In this document: piece by piece, positions 18,354 to 26,730 of the stretch
How the letters are laid out: every line of letters starts with the position of its first letter
Numbering within the stretch: position 1 is the stretch's first letter
Source of the DNA: CAYMLL01 sp964390645
GTDB lineage: Bacteria; Planctomycetota; UBA8108
Reading direction: 5' to 3'
Length of the DNA: 55,046 nucleotides
NCBI GenBank assembly: GCA_964390645.1
Contig: CAYMLL010000013.1
Span: 1-55,046 of the forward strand
Position numbers and translations under genes: made by a program
Notes under the pieces: generated by a model
What the model saw: only the letters and a program-made list of their open reading frames with translations
Told to the model about the DNA's origin: nothing
The model's database searches: none

Positions 18354-18676
18354 AATCGACGTCTGCAGCCCAGGGCGCCTGCGTCCTCTGGTTGGTGGCC
18401 ATGCCACTACTGACGACGGGTTGTTACACCGTCAACGAGCGAACCGTACAGGTCGCCAGTGAAGCCTATCTCGAGTTCGTCGGATCGACTCAAGGCGCGA
18501 CGTTTTCACTCGACCGCGGCGGTGAGAGCGTCGTTGCTGATACCCCGATCGGCGCGGACCGGTTTGCCGTACCACCCGGCGGCTATCTTCTGGGTGTCGA
18601 TCGTGCCGGAACGACCATCTTGCGGCGACGCGTCCTCCTGACCGACGGTGAGACCTTGCAGGTCAACATCCCGTGA
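18350..18676 (+). CDS. small PEGA-like lipoprotein
   Basis: A protein of 108 residues starting at an ATG that overlaps the CsgG-like stop. It has a signal peptide and a lipobox-like TTGC (Cys25). The mature part resembles one PEGA-type beta domain: GATFSLDRGGESVVADTPIG, then VPPGGYLLGVDRAGTTILRRRV and LTDGETLQVNIP. PEGA-like domains are small surface-exposed beta folds. I do not know this gene as a standard member of the CsgG-DUF4810-DUF799 cluster, so it may be a lineage-specific addition. Its stop overlaps the next GTG start by four bases. Confidence 0.7.
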   Translation: MKSTSAAQGACVLWLVAMPLLTTGCYTVNERTVQVASEAYLEFVGSTQGATFSLDRGGESVVADTPIGADRFAVPPGGYLLGVDRAGTTILRRRVLLTDGETLQVNIP

Positions 18677-19059
18677 CCAGGCACGTCGCATGGTCGCTGG
18701 CCCTGACCGGGCTGCTCGCAGCCGGCTGTGTGAGCGATCCCTGGACGATCTACGACTCGTCGCTCTACACGACGCTGCGGGAACCGTCGCCGGAGACCTA
18801 CGCGGCTCATCTCGATTTGCTCCTGCTTCTCGTCGACCGACGTGAGGCTCAGGGCCAGGCCCCGCCACCCGGGATCTGTGCCGAGTCGGCGTTCTACCTG
18901 CACCGGGCCGGTCGAACGAGCGAGGCTTCTGCCTATCTTGCCAGGGAGAAGCGGTACTACCCGGAATCCGGCCTCGTGGTCGCGGCCCTGGGACGTTTGA
19001 TCGCCGGTGAGCGGGCGATTCCGAATGGAGACGGTGAGCACGAGGAGAAGACGCCGTGA
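18673..19059 (+). CDS. DUF4810-like lipoprotein
   Basis: A protein of 128 residues starting at GTG, overlapping the previous stop. The signal peptide ends in LAAGC (Cys19). The mature protein carries tyrosine-rich YDSSLYTTL, a helical repeat (HLDLLLLLVDRREAQGQ), then PPPGICAESAFYLHRAGRTSEASAYL and EKRYYPES. This last part is the TPR-like, pro-gly-containing pattern of DUF4810 lipoproteins, which are found beside CsgG and DUF799 genes. It is presumably a partner in the same envelope complex. The stop overlaps the next GTG start. Confidence 0.75.
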   Translation: MTRHVAWSLALTGLLAAGCVSDPWTIYDSSLYTTLREPSPETYAAHLDLLLLLVDRREAQGQAPPPGICAESAFYLHRAGRTSEASAYLAREKRYYPESGLVVAALGRLIAGERAIPNGDGEHEEKTP

Positions 19060-19754
19060 TTCGTCGTCTCATCGCCCTGTCGTCGGTTCTCGTGATCATC
19101 TCGACCGTCGGCTGCGGCTCGGTCGACTACGCCGATATGGAGAACTACTACCGCGGAGCACCCAGATCCGTGGTCGTTCTCCCGGTGCGCAACGAGTCGA
19201 CCGAAGCCGAAGCCGGACGCTTTTTCCTGTCGACGGTTGCCAAGCCCCTCGCGAATCGGGGCTACTACGTGCTCCCCGTCGAGGTGACTTCGACGATCTT
19301 CGCGCAGGAGGGCATCCTGGACGAAGGGCTTGCGTGGGAGGTCGAACCTGGCCGGCTCGCGGAGTACTTCGGGGCAGACGCCGCCCTCTACGTGACGATC
19401 CGAGAATGGGATACGAGCTACCTGGTGATCACCAGCTCCGTCACGGTCGCGATCGACTACCGTCTGGTTGACTGTCGAACCGGGAGCACGATCTGGGAAC
19501 GACACGCCCGGCAGACCGTTTCGTCGAGGTCTCACGGAGCGCAGCCGGGTCTTGCCGGTCTGGTCGTCGTTCTGGTGGCGAACGCGATCGACGCGGCCGT
19601 GACGGCAGCCGCTACCGACTACGTGCCGCTCGCTTCGAAGGCGAACCACGATGCCTTCGGGAAGCTGCCTCCTGGCATCTATCATCCGGGCTACAGCGAG
19701 CTGCAAGAAACGATCGCGACCTGGCGTGCGCGCCAGAACGCGCAGGGAGAGTAG
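19056..19754 (+). CDS. DUF799 / GNA1162-family lipoprotein
   Basis: A protein of 232 residues from a GTG overlapping the previous stop. The signal peptide has Cys20 in STVGC. Features of the GNA1162/DUF799 family are RSVVVLPVRNESTEAEA, GYYVLPVEV, ADAALYVTIREWDTSY, VDCRTGSTIWERHA and a Gly/Ala-rich helix near AGLVVVLVANAIDAAV. The Neisseria homologue is an outer-membrane lipoprotein with a TolB N-terminal-like fold. As the last gene of the four it closes a set of envelope lipoproteins likely translated in fixed ratio through coupling. Confidence 0.85.
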   Translation: MIRRLIALSSVLVIISTVGCGSVDYADMENYYRGAPRSVVVLPVRNESTEAEAGRFFLSTVAKPLANRGYYVLPVEVTSTIFAQEGILDEGLAWEVEPGRLAEYFGADAALYVTIREWDTSYLVITSSVTVAIDYRLVDCRTGSTIWERHARQTVSSRSHGAQPGLAGLVVVLVANAIDAAVTAAATDYVPLASKANHDAFGKLPPGIYHPGYSELQETIATWRARQNAQGE

Positions 19755-19999
19755 GCGGCGCACCCTCGGCATCGAAACTGCGTGCTGGATGCCGGCGGGC
19801 GGAGCTTCAGTGGAGGCGGGGAGTCTCGAGCTGATCGACGAGCCGTCTCCGCGATCGTCGGCGGTATGCCGGATGTCGTGACGCGTGGGAAGCCTGGCGG
19901 CGAGTCGCCCGCCGGCCCCGGACGTGATGGAGCCTCCTCGGGCAGCCTCGCGGGCATCAGGCCCGGGTGTGTCCGGAGATGCTGAAGAGCCACGCGCTC

Positions 20000-20717
20000 T
20001 CAGGTGGGGCCGCCGAAGAGGGTGAGTACCTCGGTTCCTTCCTCCATGAACTCCTGCGTCCCGTCCGGCTCGATCCGCTTCTTCCGGCGGTAGAAGACCA
20101 GCTGGTTGCCGCCTCCCTCGACGCTGAGCCCCGGATGGGTCTCGAAGAACTCGAGCAGCTCGTCACTGAAGAGGCCGCGAACGCCCTCTTCGGTATCGCC
20201 TCGCAGCAGGTAGGTCCTGGAGAACTGGGCGTGTGTCTCGAAGTCGATGTCCTGATAGCCGAACGCGCTGCCGACCCTGTGGAACACGCCTTCCGGTCTC
20301 AGCTCGAACGGTGGCAGCGCCAGCGCCGCCGCGCCGAAGTAGATGACGCTTTGTCTGTGAGTGCGGGAGTTCTTGCCGTGGCCGATCGTGTAGCGGTAGT
20401 CGAAGATGGCCAGCTCGAGGTTCCGGGTCTCCCCGTGCAGCATGTTCCTGATCTTCTTCGAGCGCCCCCGGGAGAAGAGATGGAGCTCGCCGAGGCGTTC
20501 GAGTAGCGAGTCGTCCCCTTCGGGGAAGAAGGGGAGCTCTGAGCTGCTCGGCGACCTGCTTGAACTGCTCGGTTCGCTTCTTCGCACGCTGCACCGTGCC
20601 GTGAATCAGGAGCCCCACAAGCAAGAGAACACCCGCAAGCGCGATCCAGATCACACCGCTGTTGTCGCCGCTGGCAGCGGCAAGAGCCCCCACACCTCGT
20701 GTCAAGCAGACTTGCAT
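20000..20717 (-). pseudogene. membrane-anchored protein of unknown function, one frameshift
   Basis: The N-terminal part reads in one frame: a transmembrane helix (SGVIWIALAGVLLLVGLLIHG) and then a basic helix ending KQVAEQL. The remaining 180 residues read in another frame starting ELPFFPEGDDSLLERLGELH and ending LTLFGGPT. The two join if one base near 20540 is extra, giving AEQL-ELPFFPEGDD. The body contains FSRGRSKKIRNML, a beta-rich stretch (FDYRYTIGHGKNSRTHRQSV) and EGGGNQLVFYRRKKRI. I do not recognise a named family, but the layout of a membrane anchor plus an immunity-like body occurs in many bacterial hypothetical proteins. The frameshift may be real or a sequence error; the start is uncertain. 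Confidence 0.6.
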
Positions 20718-21002
20718 GTCCGTGTCGACCGGATTGCTTTTTCCCGGAGGGAATGTGGACCGAAGCGCGTCCGAAAACGCGTGGTCGACTGTAGCCTCCT
20801 GACACCGGCAAGGCGATGAGACCGCGACGATTCGGCGGAGTCCGCGCCGGATTCGATCGGGACGGAGGGAGCGCAGCGGGGAACATGGTATAGCGCCGCT
20901 GTTCCGGGTTCCACTCCCGCTCGGGTGGGAGGCGAATCGATCGTTGAAGACCGTCGCGGGGAGCTCTCCACCGGAATCGATCCGGGGCGACGCGTCTCCG
21001 CG

Positions 21003-22169
21003 TCAGAGGCTGGACCGCGTTTCCTCGGCTCGCTCCTGCGCGACCACCTCCTGCATGCCGTCCCACTCATGCCACATGTCGCACATCGCGCGCTTCGACC
21101 GCTCCCAGGGGTCGTTTCCCTCCTCGTACTCGAGCCACTCACCTCGCAGGCCCCGGTCGGGGTGGTCCGAGATACCGTTGACGAGCTTGTCCGGCTGGCG
21201 CTTCTTGTTGCGGAGGCGGAAGATGAGGCTCNNNNNNNNNNCGTTTTTCATCATCCTGAAACTCCTGATATTCGGGAAGATGAGGCTCTTTCGCGACTCC
21301 GTGCCATGCTGGTTCCTCGTACCGGTGTGTGGCAGCGCGTACACGGCGACGCACGCGTCCCCCGGCTGCATCAGAATCTGCGTCGGACGGGGCCAGCGCT
21401 TGCCGTCGGGAGTGCACTCCGAGTCCTCGTCGAGGAACTGGTCGCGAACGGCCTGCGGCAGGTAGACCAGGCCGCAGCGGTTGGGGCAGTCGTGGTCGAG
21501 TCGCGGCCAGCCCGGCCCCTCCGGCCCCAGAGACCCGTTGGTGTCTCGCTGCATGCGGAAGAAGTCCTCGACCGCGTGGTGCGCACCCCGCAGCAACGCC
21601 GTCTGACCGCGTCCCTCTACGGTCTGGTCGCTGAGGCAGACGAAGACGAAGGCGTCGAAGCTCCCCAGGCCGAGCGTCATCTCGGGGTCCTCGAAGAGCG
21701 GCACCATGTTGTGGCCGATCACGTCGGGGCTACGGCCGAGGTCACCCTTCGGACCGGACGCGACGTACCGGCTGTAGATCTCCTGCGGGGTGCCCTCCTG
21801 CCGCTCCTGGGGGATGTTGATCGTCAGACAGCCGTCGACGTGGACGGAGGCGGCATGATACGGCATGTCCCGTTCACGGTAGCCCAGACTGTTGAAGAAA
21901 TCCCCGGGCTCGCTGATCTCCCTGATTCCCACCTGGCAGGCGATGGGAGGGTCGAACTTCCCCATCGCCTCCGTCAGGATCGGCGTGATCGGCGACGCGT
22001 TGATCACGTCGGTCATCTCCTTCGCCTTGCTGAGAAGCTCGCCCTCGGCGGCGGTGAGGATGCGCTGGCGCGCGGCCTCGACAAGCTCCTCAGGAACGAT
22101 GTTCCGCAGGACGACATACCCGTCGCGGTACAGCGCGCGTTTCTGGTCGACGGTCAGTGCAGCGGCCAT
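21003..22169 (-). CDS. phytanoyl-CoA dioxygenase (PhyH) family protein, interrupted by an assembly gap
   Basis: Fe(II)/2-oxoglutarate-dependent hydroxylase family. The metal-site H-x-D is HVD at residues 110-112. The distal region is YALPHTGTRNQHG followed by ESRKS, supplying the last His and the 2-oxoglutarate Arg. The C-terminal part is hydrophilic (WERSKRAMCDMWHEWDG). Near residue 300 the reading contains an N-run and a duplicated SLIF, caused by a bad contig join. Deleting the 57-base repeat unit gives RKSLIFRLRNKK in frame and a normal protein of about 369 residues. The substrate is unknown; PhyH homologues act on many acyl-CoAs and small molecules. It is divergent from the CoA-transferase gene. 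Confidence 0.8.
   Translation of the reverse strand: MAAALTVDQKRALYRDGYVVLRNIVPEELVEAARQRILTAAEGELLSKAKEMTDVINASPITPILTEAMGKFDPPIACQVGIREISEPGDFFNSLGYRERDMPYHAASVHVDGCLTINIPQERQEGTPQEIYSRYVASGPKGDLGRSPDVIGHNMVPLFEDPEMTLGLGSFDAFVFVCLSDQTVEGRGQTALLRGAHHAVEDFFRMQRDTNGSLGPEGPGWPRLDHDCPNRCGLVYLPQAVRDQFLDEDSECTPDGKRWPRPTQILMQPGDACVAVYALPHTGTRNQHGTESRKSLIFPNIRSFRMMKNXXXXSLIFRLRNKKRQPDKLVNGISDHPDRGLRGEWLEYEEGNDPWERSKRAMCDMWHEWDGMQEVVAQERAEETRSSL
21218..21288. other. scaffold gap with duplicated contig end (assembly artefact)
   Basis: GGAAGATGAGGCTC occurs at 21218-21231 immediately before ten Ns (21232-21241) and again at 21275-21288. The offset is 57 bases, a multiple of three. The 33 bases between the Ns and the second copy encode a stretch that fits nothing in the PhyH family. 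The simplest reading is that two overlapping contigs were joined with a nominal gap without merging. Confidence 0.85.
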
Positions 22170-22522
22170 GTCGCTCTTTCCGGAGGTGCTGGGTCAGGGA
22201 GACGTACCACGGAAACGGATGCAGGCCATGACGGTACGCGAGCTGTATCCGGGAGAGCCACGCCGGCGAGTTCCGGGTCGTCGGAGATGAAGCTGGCGAA
22301 CAACGCGCCGCGCGGGCTCGGTCGACACGTGAGCGAATATCGACTCCGCCGCTGCTTATCCTACCGGACCGTCGAGTCGTCGAGAAGCCTGTCAGAACTG
22401 TCTTCACCCCGTCGGACGGGCTGCCGTTCCCGCCGGGTTTTCTTCGGTTGATGCTCTCTTCCGCAGTCACCGCCGGTCCTCACCGGGCACCAACGGTGCG
22501 AGCCGCCGTGTGCACGTGTAAA
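22170..22522. other. divergent intergenic region
   Basis: 353 bases between the PhyH gene (minus) and the CoA-transferase (plus). No coding signal was seen; promoters for both genes are expected but not identifiable. Confidence 0.4.
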
Positions 22523-23759
22523 ATGCCGAGCATGGTCGAGGATTCCGTCACACCCACTCACGCCGAGCCCGCGGGACCACTCGTCGGCGTTCGGATCGTC
22601 GATTTCTGCAGCTTCATCGCCGGCTCCTTCGGGGCGATGCTGCTCGGCGACATGGGTGCCGAGGTGATCAAGATCGAGGCGGTGGGCGGCGACGCAGCCC
22701 GTGGCTGGGGCCCTTTCTTGCACGGGGAGAGTCGTGGGTTCCAGGGCTGGAACCCCAACAAACCGACTCTTGAGATAAACCTCAAAGAGCCCGCCCGGAG
22801 CGAGAAAGCCCCCCCCCAAGTAACTCGCCCACGAGGTGGTACGTCGAGCCGATGTGGTGATGGAGAACATGCGACCGGGGGTCACCGGGAGACTCGGCAT
22901 CGACTACCAGACCCTGCGCGAGATCAATCCCGAGCTCGTCTACATGTCGTCGACCGCCTTCGGTTCTCACGGTCCCTACCGCAGCCGACCGGGCTACGAC
23001 CCCGTCCTTCAGTCACTCGGCGGTGCCGCCGAGCTCAACCGGAGATACACGGGTGTGGCGTCGATCTGCTCGGTTGCCGTGTCCGATTTTCAGGCGGCGA
23101 TGCTGGGTGTGTCCGGTATCTGCGCGGCTCTCTATCACCGCGAGCGCACGGGTGAGGGTCAGAAGATCGAGACCTCTCTCTTGCAGGCGGTGATGTCGAT
23201 CCAGTCGCAGAGCTTCGTGGATCCCCTGGAATGCGAGGAAGAAGGCGCCGGCGGCATATTTCCGTACCAGATGTTCGAGACCTCCGATCACCCCATCTTC
23301 GTGGCCGCGGGGACCGACAAGTTCTGGCTTCTCTTCTGTGAGGTCCTGGGGCTCGACGACCTGGCGGCCGATCCTGGCTACCGGAGCAACCCCCAGCGGG
23401 CACACAAGCGAGAGGAGCTCGGCGCCATCGTCAAACGGGTTCTGCTGACCCGGTCCTGTCGTGAGTGGGAGAGAATGCTCGTGGAGAAGGGCGTTCCCGC
23501 CGCAGCCGTACGGAGCTGCCTGGAGTTTCTCGACGATCCCCAGGTCGAGGCACTGCACATGAACCCGGTTATCCGGCATGCCACGATCGGCGCCCTGAGA
23601 GTGGCGGGAGTGCCGATTCACTTCAGCGCGACGCCGGGAGCTATACAGTGCGCCGCTCCACAGCTGGGCGAGCATTCCGGCGAGATCCTGCGGGAGATCG
23701 GGCTCTCGCAGGAGCGCATCGACGAGCTGGTCGCGAGCGGCTTCGTCGTCTCGACCTGA
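22523..23759 (+). pseudogene. CaiB/BaiF-type (class III) CoA-transferase, frameshifted at a poly-C tract
   Basis: The first 90 residues (LVGVRIVDFCSFIAGSFGAML, then GDMGAEVIKIE and LEINLKEPA) are the N-terminus of a class III CoA-transferase. The remaining 308 residues (ADVVMENMRPGVTGRLGIDY, YDPVLQSLGG, GEGQKIETSLLQAVM) continue in a different frame from about 22824. The break falls at a run of nine Cs (22809-22817); a TAA at 22821-22823 also sits in the second frame just before the match resumes. The catalytic Asp region is preserved in the second half. These enzymes move CoA between carboxylic acids, often before beta-oxidation. Either a homopolymer sequencing error with an adjacent miscall or a true pseudogene would explain it. 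The ATG at 22523 or 22532 is the start; no clear Shine-Dalgarno is seen. Confidence 0.75.
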
Positions 23760-23775
23760 GGGTGGGGCGGGGCGC

Positions 23776-24221
23776 CTCCCGGCTCTTCTCGCTGTCCGGT
23801 CCGTTGCCCCCCTCGTCACTCCGGTGCGCGTGTCTTCCCAGTGCTCGTAGCTCGCGTGGCGGGCGAGGCGGTATCCTTCGTCATGCTCATCGGGGCCGCC
23901 CCCCTCGGGGTCAATCACTTGCCACTGTCCGACCACTCGTGTTCCGATCTTCTCGAACCATGGCCAGACACCGTCGCGGCTGATTTCGTGGAACTTCTGG
24001 TGGGTCCCCTTCCGCAGCTGCTGGTGTCGCAGAACGAGGCACTCCTCGCCGCGTGGACGCGGGACATCGTTTCGCACCGGCAGGGGCCGTCGGCCCTGAC
24101 TCGACTCTTCCTGTGCCGTCACGTCTTCGCCACATCCTGCGAGCGTTGAGAGAGAAAGCGGCACCACGCTCAGCACGAGCGCTCTTACCAGTCTGACGCG
24201 CCGACCTCCGCCTGTCTCCAC
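23776..24221 (-). pseudogene. NIPSNAP-like lipoprotein, truncated remnant
   Basis: A GTG at 24221 starts a lipoprotein signal (VLSVVPLSLSTLAGC, Cys30). The mature part matches the NIPSNAP-family start: LRHQQLRKGTHQKFHEI, VWPWFEKIGTRVVGQWQV, and GYRLARHASYEHWEDTR. After residue 132 the frame loses similarity, while a second frame gives GGNGPDSEKSREA, the expected next family motif. This indicates a one-base shift near the GGGGGG at about 23810. The rest of the domain is missing because the convergent CoA-transferase ends at 23759. The fragment is probably non-functional. NIPSNAP proteins are small ferredoxin-like alpha-beta folds; bacterial ones are common in planctomycetes and of unknown role. 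Confidence 0.6.
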
Positions 24222-24324
24222 CGTTGCGAAGCCTCCTGTTGACGCCTCCCGGGCGACTTGATTCGATTCCCCGCCCGAGCCACCTTCCGGAGTCGGGGCA
24301 GCGGCGAACGAGCTACCGGCATCG

Positions 24325-24330
24325 AAGGAG
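24325..24330 (+). promoter_or_regulatory. Shine-Dalgarno AAGGAG
   Basis: AAGGAG lies seven bases before the ATG at 24338. It is one of the best ribosome-binding sites in the window and fixes the start of the DUF1579-like gene. Confidence 0.7.
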
Positions 24331-24337
24331 TCGACCC

Positions 24338-24871
24338 ATGCGGCGCGTCCTGATCACGCTCACCGTCCTGGCGACGGCCATCTGTGGCGGCGGCGTAGCG
24401 CCGGGAGGCACTCCGGACCTCTCGCCCGTGCTGCAGGTGCTCGGGTATTTCATGGGCTCCTGGGACGAAGCCGTGACCAGCAAGCCGACTGCGCGGTCGG
24501 TGAGTGAGGCGAAGATGAGTGTAGTTACCCACCGGAAGTGGGTGCCGGGGGGCAAGATTGCTCGGGCCGTCGGGACATGACAACCGGCCGTGACGGACTT
24601 CCTACATCTGTGGGGATACGATCCCGTCGCCGAGGAGTACCGATCGTGGTACTACGACAGCTCGGGCATCATTCCGCGCGGGACGATGGCCGGCACCCGG
24701 GATGAGAAGACGCTCACCATGATGTGGAACAGCACCGACCCGGCCGGAAACGAGACGGTGGTTACGGAGCGAGCCATCGATGGGAGCCACCAGGAGTGGA
24801 TACACGTCGTGACGACACCTGACGGGAGGATCATCCTGGATCTGTACGGCGAGTGTACCCGTCACTCATGA
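24338..24871 (+). pseudogene. secreted DUF1579-like protein with an in-frame TGA
   Basis: The reading opens with a signal peptide (MRRVLITLTVLATAICGGG) and contains LGYFMGSWDEAVTSKP, the start of a DUF1579-like lipocalin-type domain. A TGA at 24578-24580 stops it after 80 residues. The same frame then continues without a shift for 96 residues with the rest of the domain: DFLHLWGYDPVAEEYRSWYY, then GIIPRGTMAGTRDEKTLTM and GRIILDLYGECTRHS. It is therefore one gene of about 177 residues broken by a single stop. The sequence just before the TGA (KIARAVGT) also fits the family poorly, so local sequence damage is more likely than selenocysteine or readthrough. Confidence 0.65.
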
Positions 24872-24969
24872 CGGCTGACCCGGGTCGCCAGGATGGCGCG
24901 GGGAGCAGGTGGGGAGGGATGAGGCTGCTTCGGCTCTCGACCATCCGAGGGGCTCGGCCGTCAGGACGT

Positions 24970-26400
24970 CTACAGCGACCACCCCTCACGATACCGGGTA
25001 TGGAGATACTGGTTCGCCACGGGGTGCCTGGGGAACATCATGTGCCCGGCGTCCCATTGCAGTTCGGTTCCCAGCATGCGAATCGCGATGTTCCCCAGCA
25101 TCGCGATTTCCGTCAACGGCCCGCCGTAGTCGAAATTCGAGCCGGTGGACTTCCAGCCCTTGCACGCGGAGAGCCACTCCCGGATGTGCCGGAGGTTGCT
25201 CGGCGGACCGGGGAGCTTGGGCTCCGGAACCCTCTTGCGATCCCCCATGTACTCCTTCATCTTCGCGTCGGGAAGGATGCGCCAGTCCCTCGCGCCATGG
25301 GAGCCGTAGACGATCTTGCCCTTGTCTCCGACAACGAGCGCACCGACCTGCTTGCCGGGTCGCCACCCCGGTACCGGGATCGACTCCTCTCCCTCCTTCA
25401 CCTCTTCCGGACGCGGGGGATGGTATCGATCGCCGTCGTACCAGTACAACGTGACCGGCGGACGCTGGCCCCGCGCCGGAAACTGGAAGCGCACCTTGGT
25501 GGAGTCCGGAAAGGTCTCGCCGTGCTTCCCGGGGTCGTATCCCTCGGCCTCCGCCACCGCCGAAACCGGTGCTCCGAGATCCAGGGCCAGGAAGACAGGA
25601 TCCACGACGTGGCAGACGAAGTCTCCCATGTTGCCTCCGCCGAATTGAGTCCAGCCGCGCCAGCTCCCGGGATGGTAGAGCGGGTTGTACTTTCGATACG
25701 GAGCGGTGCCGAGCCAGAGATCCCAGTCCAGCGTCCTGGGGACGGCGTGATCTTCGTCGATGCGTGAGAGGTGGCGGATTCGGCTGTACCCGAAGGCAGC
25801 CTGCACGCAGTGAACTTCCCGGACCTCGCCGATGGCGCCCGACCAGATGCAGTCACAGAACTCGCGGATGGCGTGGAACGAGCGCCCCTGGTTCCCCATC
25901 TGCGTGACTACCTTGTGCCGCCGCGCCGCGTCGGTCATCTTGCGAACCTCGTACATCGTGTGTGCGAGGGGCTTTTCGCAGTATATGTGCTTGCCGAGCT
26001 CCATCGCGTCGATCGCGATCGTGGCGTGCGTATGATCGGGCGTCGCGATCATCACCGCGTCGATTCCCTTGTCCTTCTCCAGCATCCGGCGATAGTCCCT
26101 GTACCGCCTCGCGTCAGGGAACTCCTTGTACAGCCGCGCTGCCCGTGCTTCGTCCGCTTCGCATATCGCGACGATCTTGGCGCCGACCCGGGCCGCGTTG
26201 CGGGTGTTGAAGCTGCCCATCATGCCCGTCCCGATCGCCGCGACGTTCAGCGTCTCGCTCGGCGGAGTCCCTCCGGCGCCACTGACGACACCCGGTCGAA
26301 CGATGCTCGGAAAGATCGCGCCGGCGGTCGACAGCGTGGCGGCGACCTTCAGCGCCTGACGCCGTGAGATCGACTTGTTCGACTTGTTCGACGTGTTCAT
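24970..26400 (-). CDS. Gfo/Idh/MocA family oxidoreductase, Tat-exported
   Basis: A protein of 476 residues. A twin-arginine signal (SRRQALKVAATLSTAGAIFPS, R13-R14) precedes a Rossmann domain (VAAIGTGMMGSFN). It carries the family's MIATPDHTHA and YCEKPLAHT (the Lys is the usual catalytic residue), then a C-terminal beta-sheet domain with WDLWLGTAPYRKYNP, GSWRGW and GGGNMGDFVCHVVD. Exported Gfo/Idh/MocA proteins of this type are very abundant in Planctomycetes and are linked to sugar or polysaccharide metabolism; the substrate cannot be read from sequence. A 9-base repeat (about three copies, 26371-26398) encodes the SNKSNK stretch before the twin arginines. It is divergent from the flavin-dependent enzyme gene. 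Confidence 0.9.
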   Translation of the reverse strand: MNTSNKSNKSISRRQALKVAATLSTAGAIFPSIVRPGVVSGAGGTPPSETLNVAAIGTGMMGSFNTRNAARVGAKIVAICEADEARAARLYKEFPDARRYRDYRRMLEKDKGIDAVMIATPDHTHATIAIDAMELGKHIYCEKPLAHTMYEVRKMTDAARRHKVVTQMGNQGRSFHAIREFCDCIWSGAIGEVREVHCVQAAFGYSRIRHLSRIDEDHAVPRTLDWDLWLGTAPYRKYNPLYHPGSWRGWTQFGGGNMGDFVCHVVDPVFLALDLGAPVSAVAEAEGYDPGKHGETFPDSTKVRFQFPARGQRPPVTLYWYDGDRYHPPRPEEVKEGEESIPVPGWRPGKQVGALVVGDKGKIVYGSHGARDWRILPDAKMKEYMGDRKRVPEPKLPGPPSNLRHIREWLSACKGWKSTGSNFDYGGPLTEIAMLGNIAIRMLGTELQWDAGHMMFPRHPVANQYLHTRYREGWSL

Positions 26401-26730
26401 GGGACCGTCCTTGACGGGATCGATGGGGAGGCGGGATTTCCCGGGTGAACGCTTCCAACCGCACGATCGAGGGTCTTGCGCGAAGGCTTGGGCCGTCGAC
26501 GCGCGTCATGATATGCTGGATCAGTCTCGCGTTCCACGAGCATTCTCGGCTCGGTGTTCTGTGCTCGGTACACGGGTACTCGAGTCTCGACTTCTCGCAG
26601 CGTTCGCCGGTCCACCTGCGTCGCGAACGGCGTCCTCGAGCGCATTCATCCACGCACGATTCGTCGTGCTGACCGAGGAGTCGATCCACTCCCCGCGCTT
26701 CGAAAGAACAAAGGGACGAGTCATCATTTG
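26401..26730. other. divergent intergenic region
   Basis: 330 bases between the Gfo/Idh/MocA gene (minus) and the LLM-family gene (plus). No protein-like frame, repeat or clear promoter was seen. Confidence 0.4.

Noticed and set aside
17376..19754. Curli biogenesis operon
   Set aside because: Only the CsgG-like protein matches; no curli subunit or CsgE/CsgF-like genes are present, and the neighbours belong to the DUF4810/DUF799 set.
24578..24580. Selenocysteine at the TGA of the DUF1579-like gene
   Set aside because: There is no known Sec site in this family and the residues just before it also fit the family poorly, so local damage is the simpler explanation.
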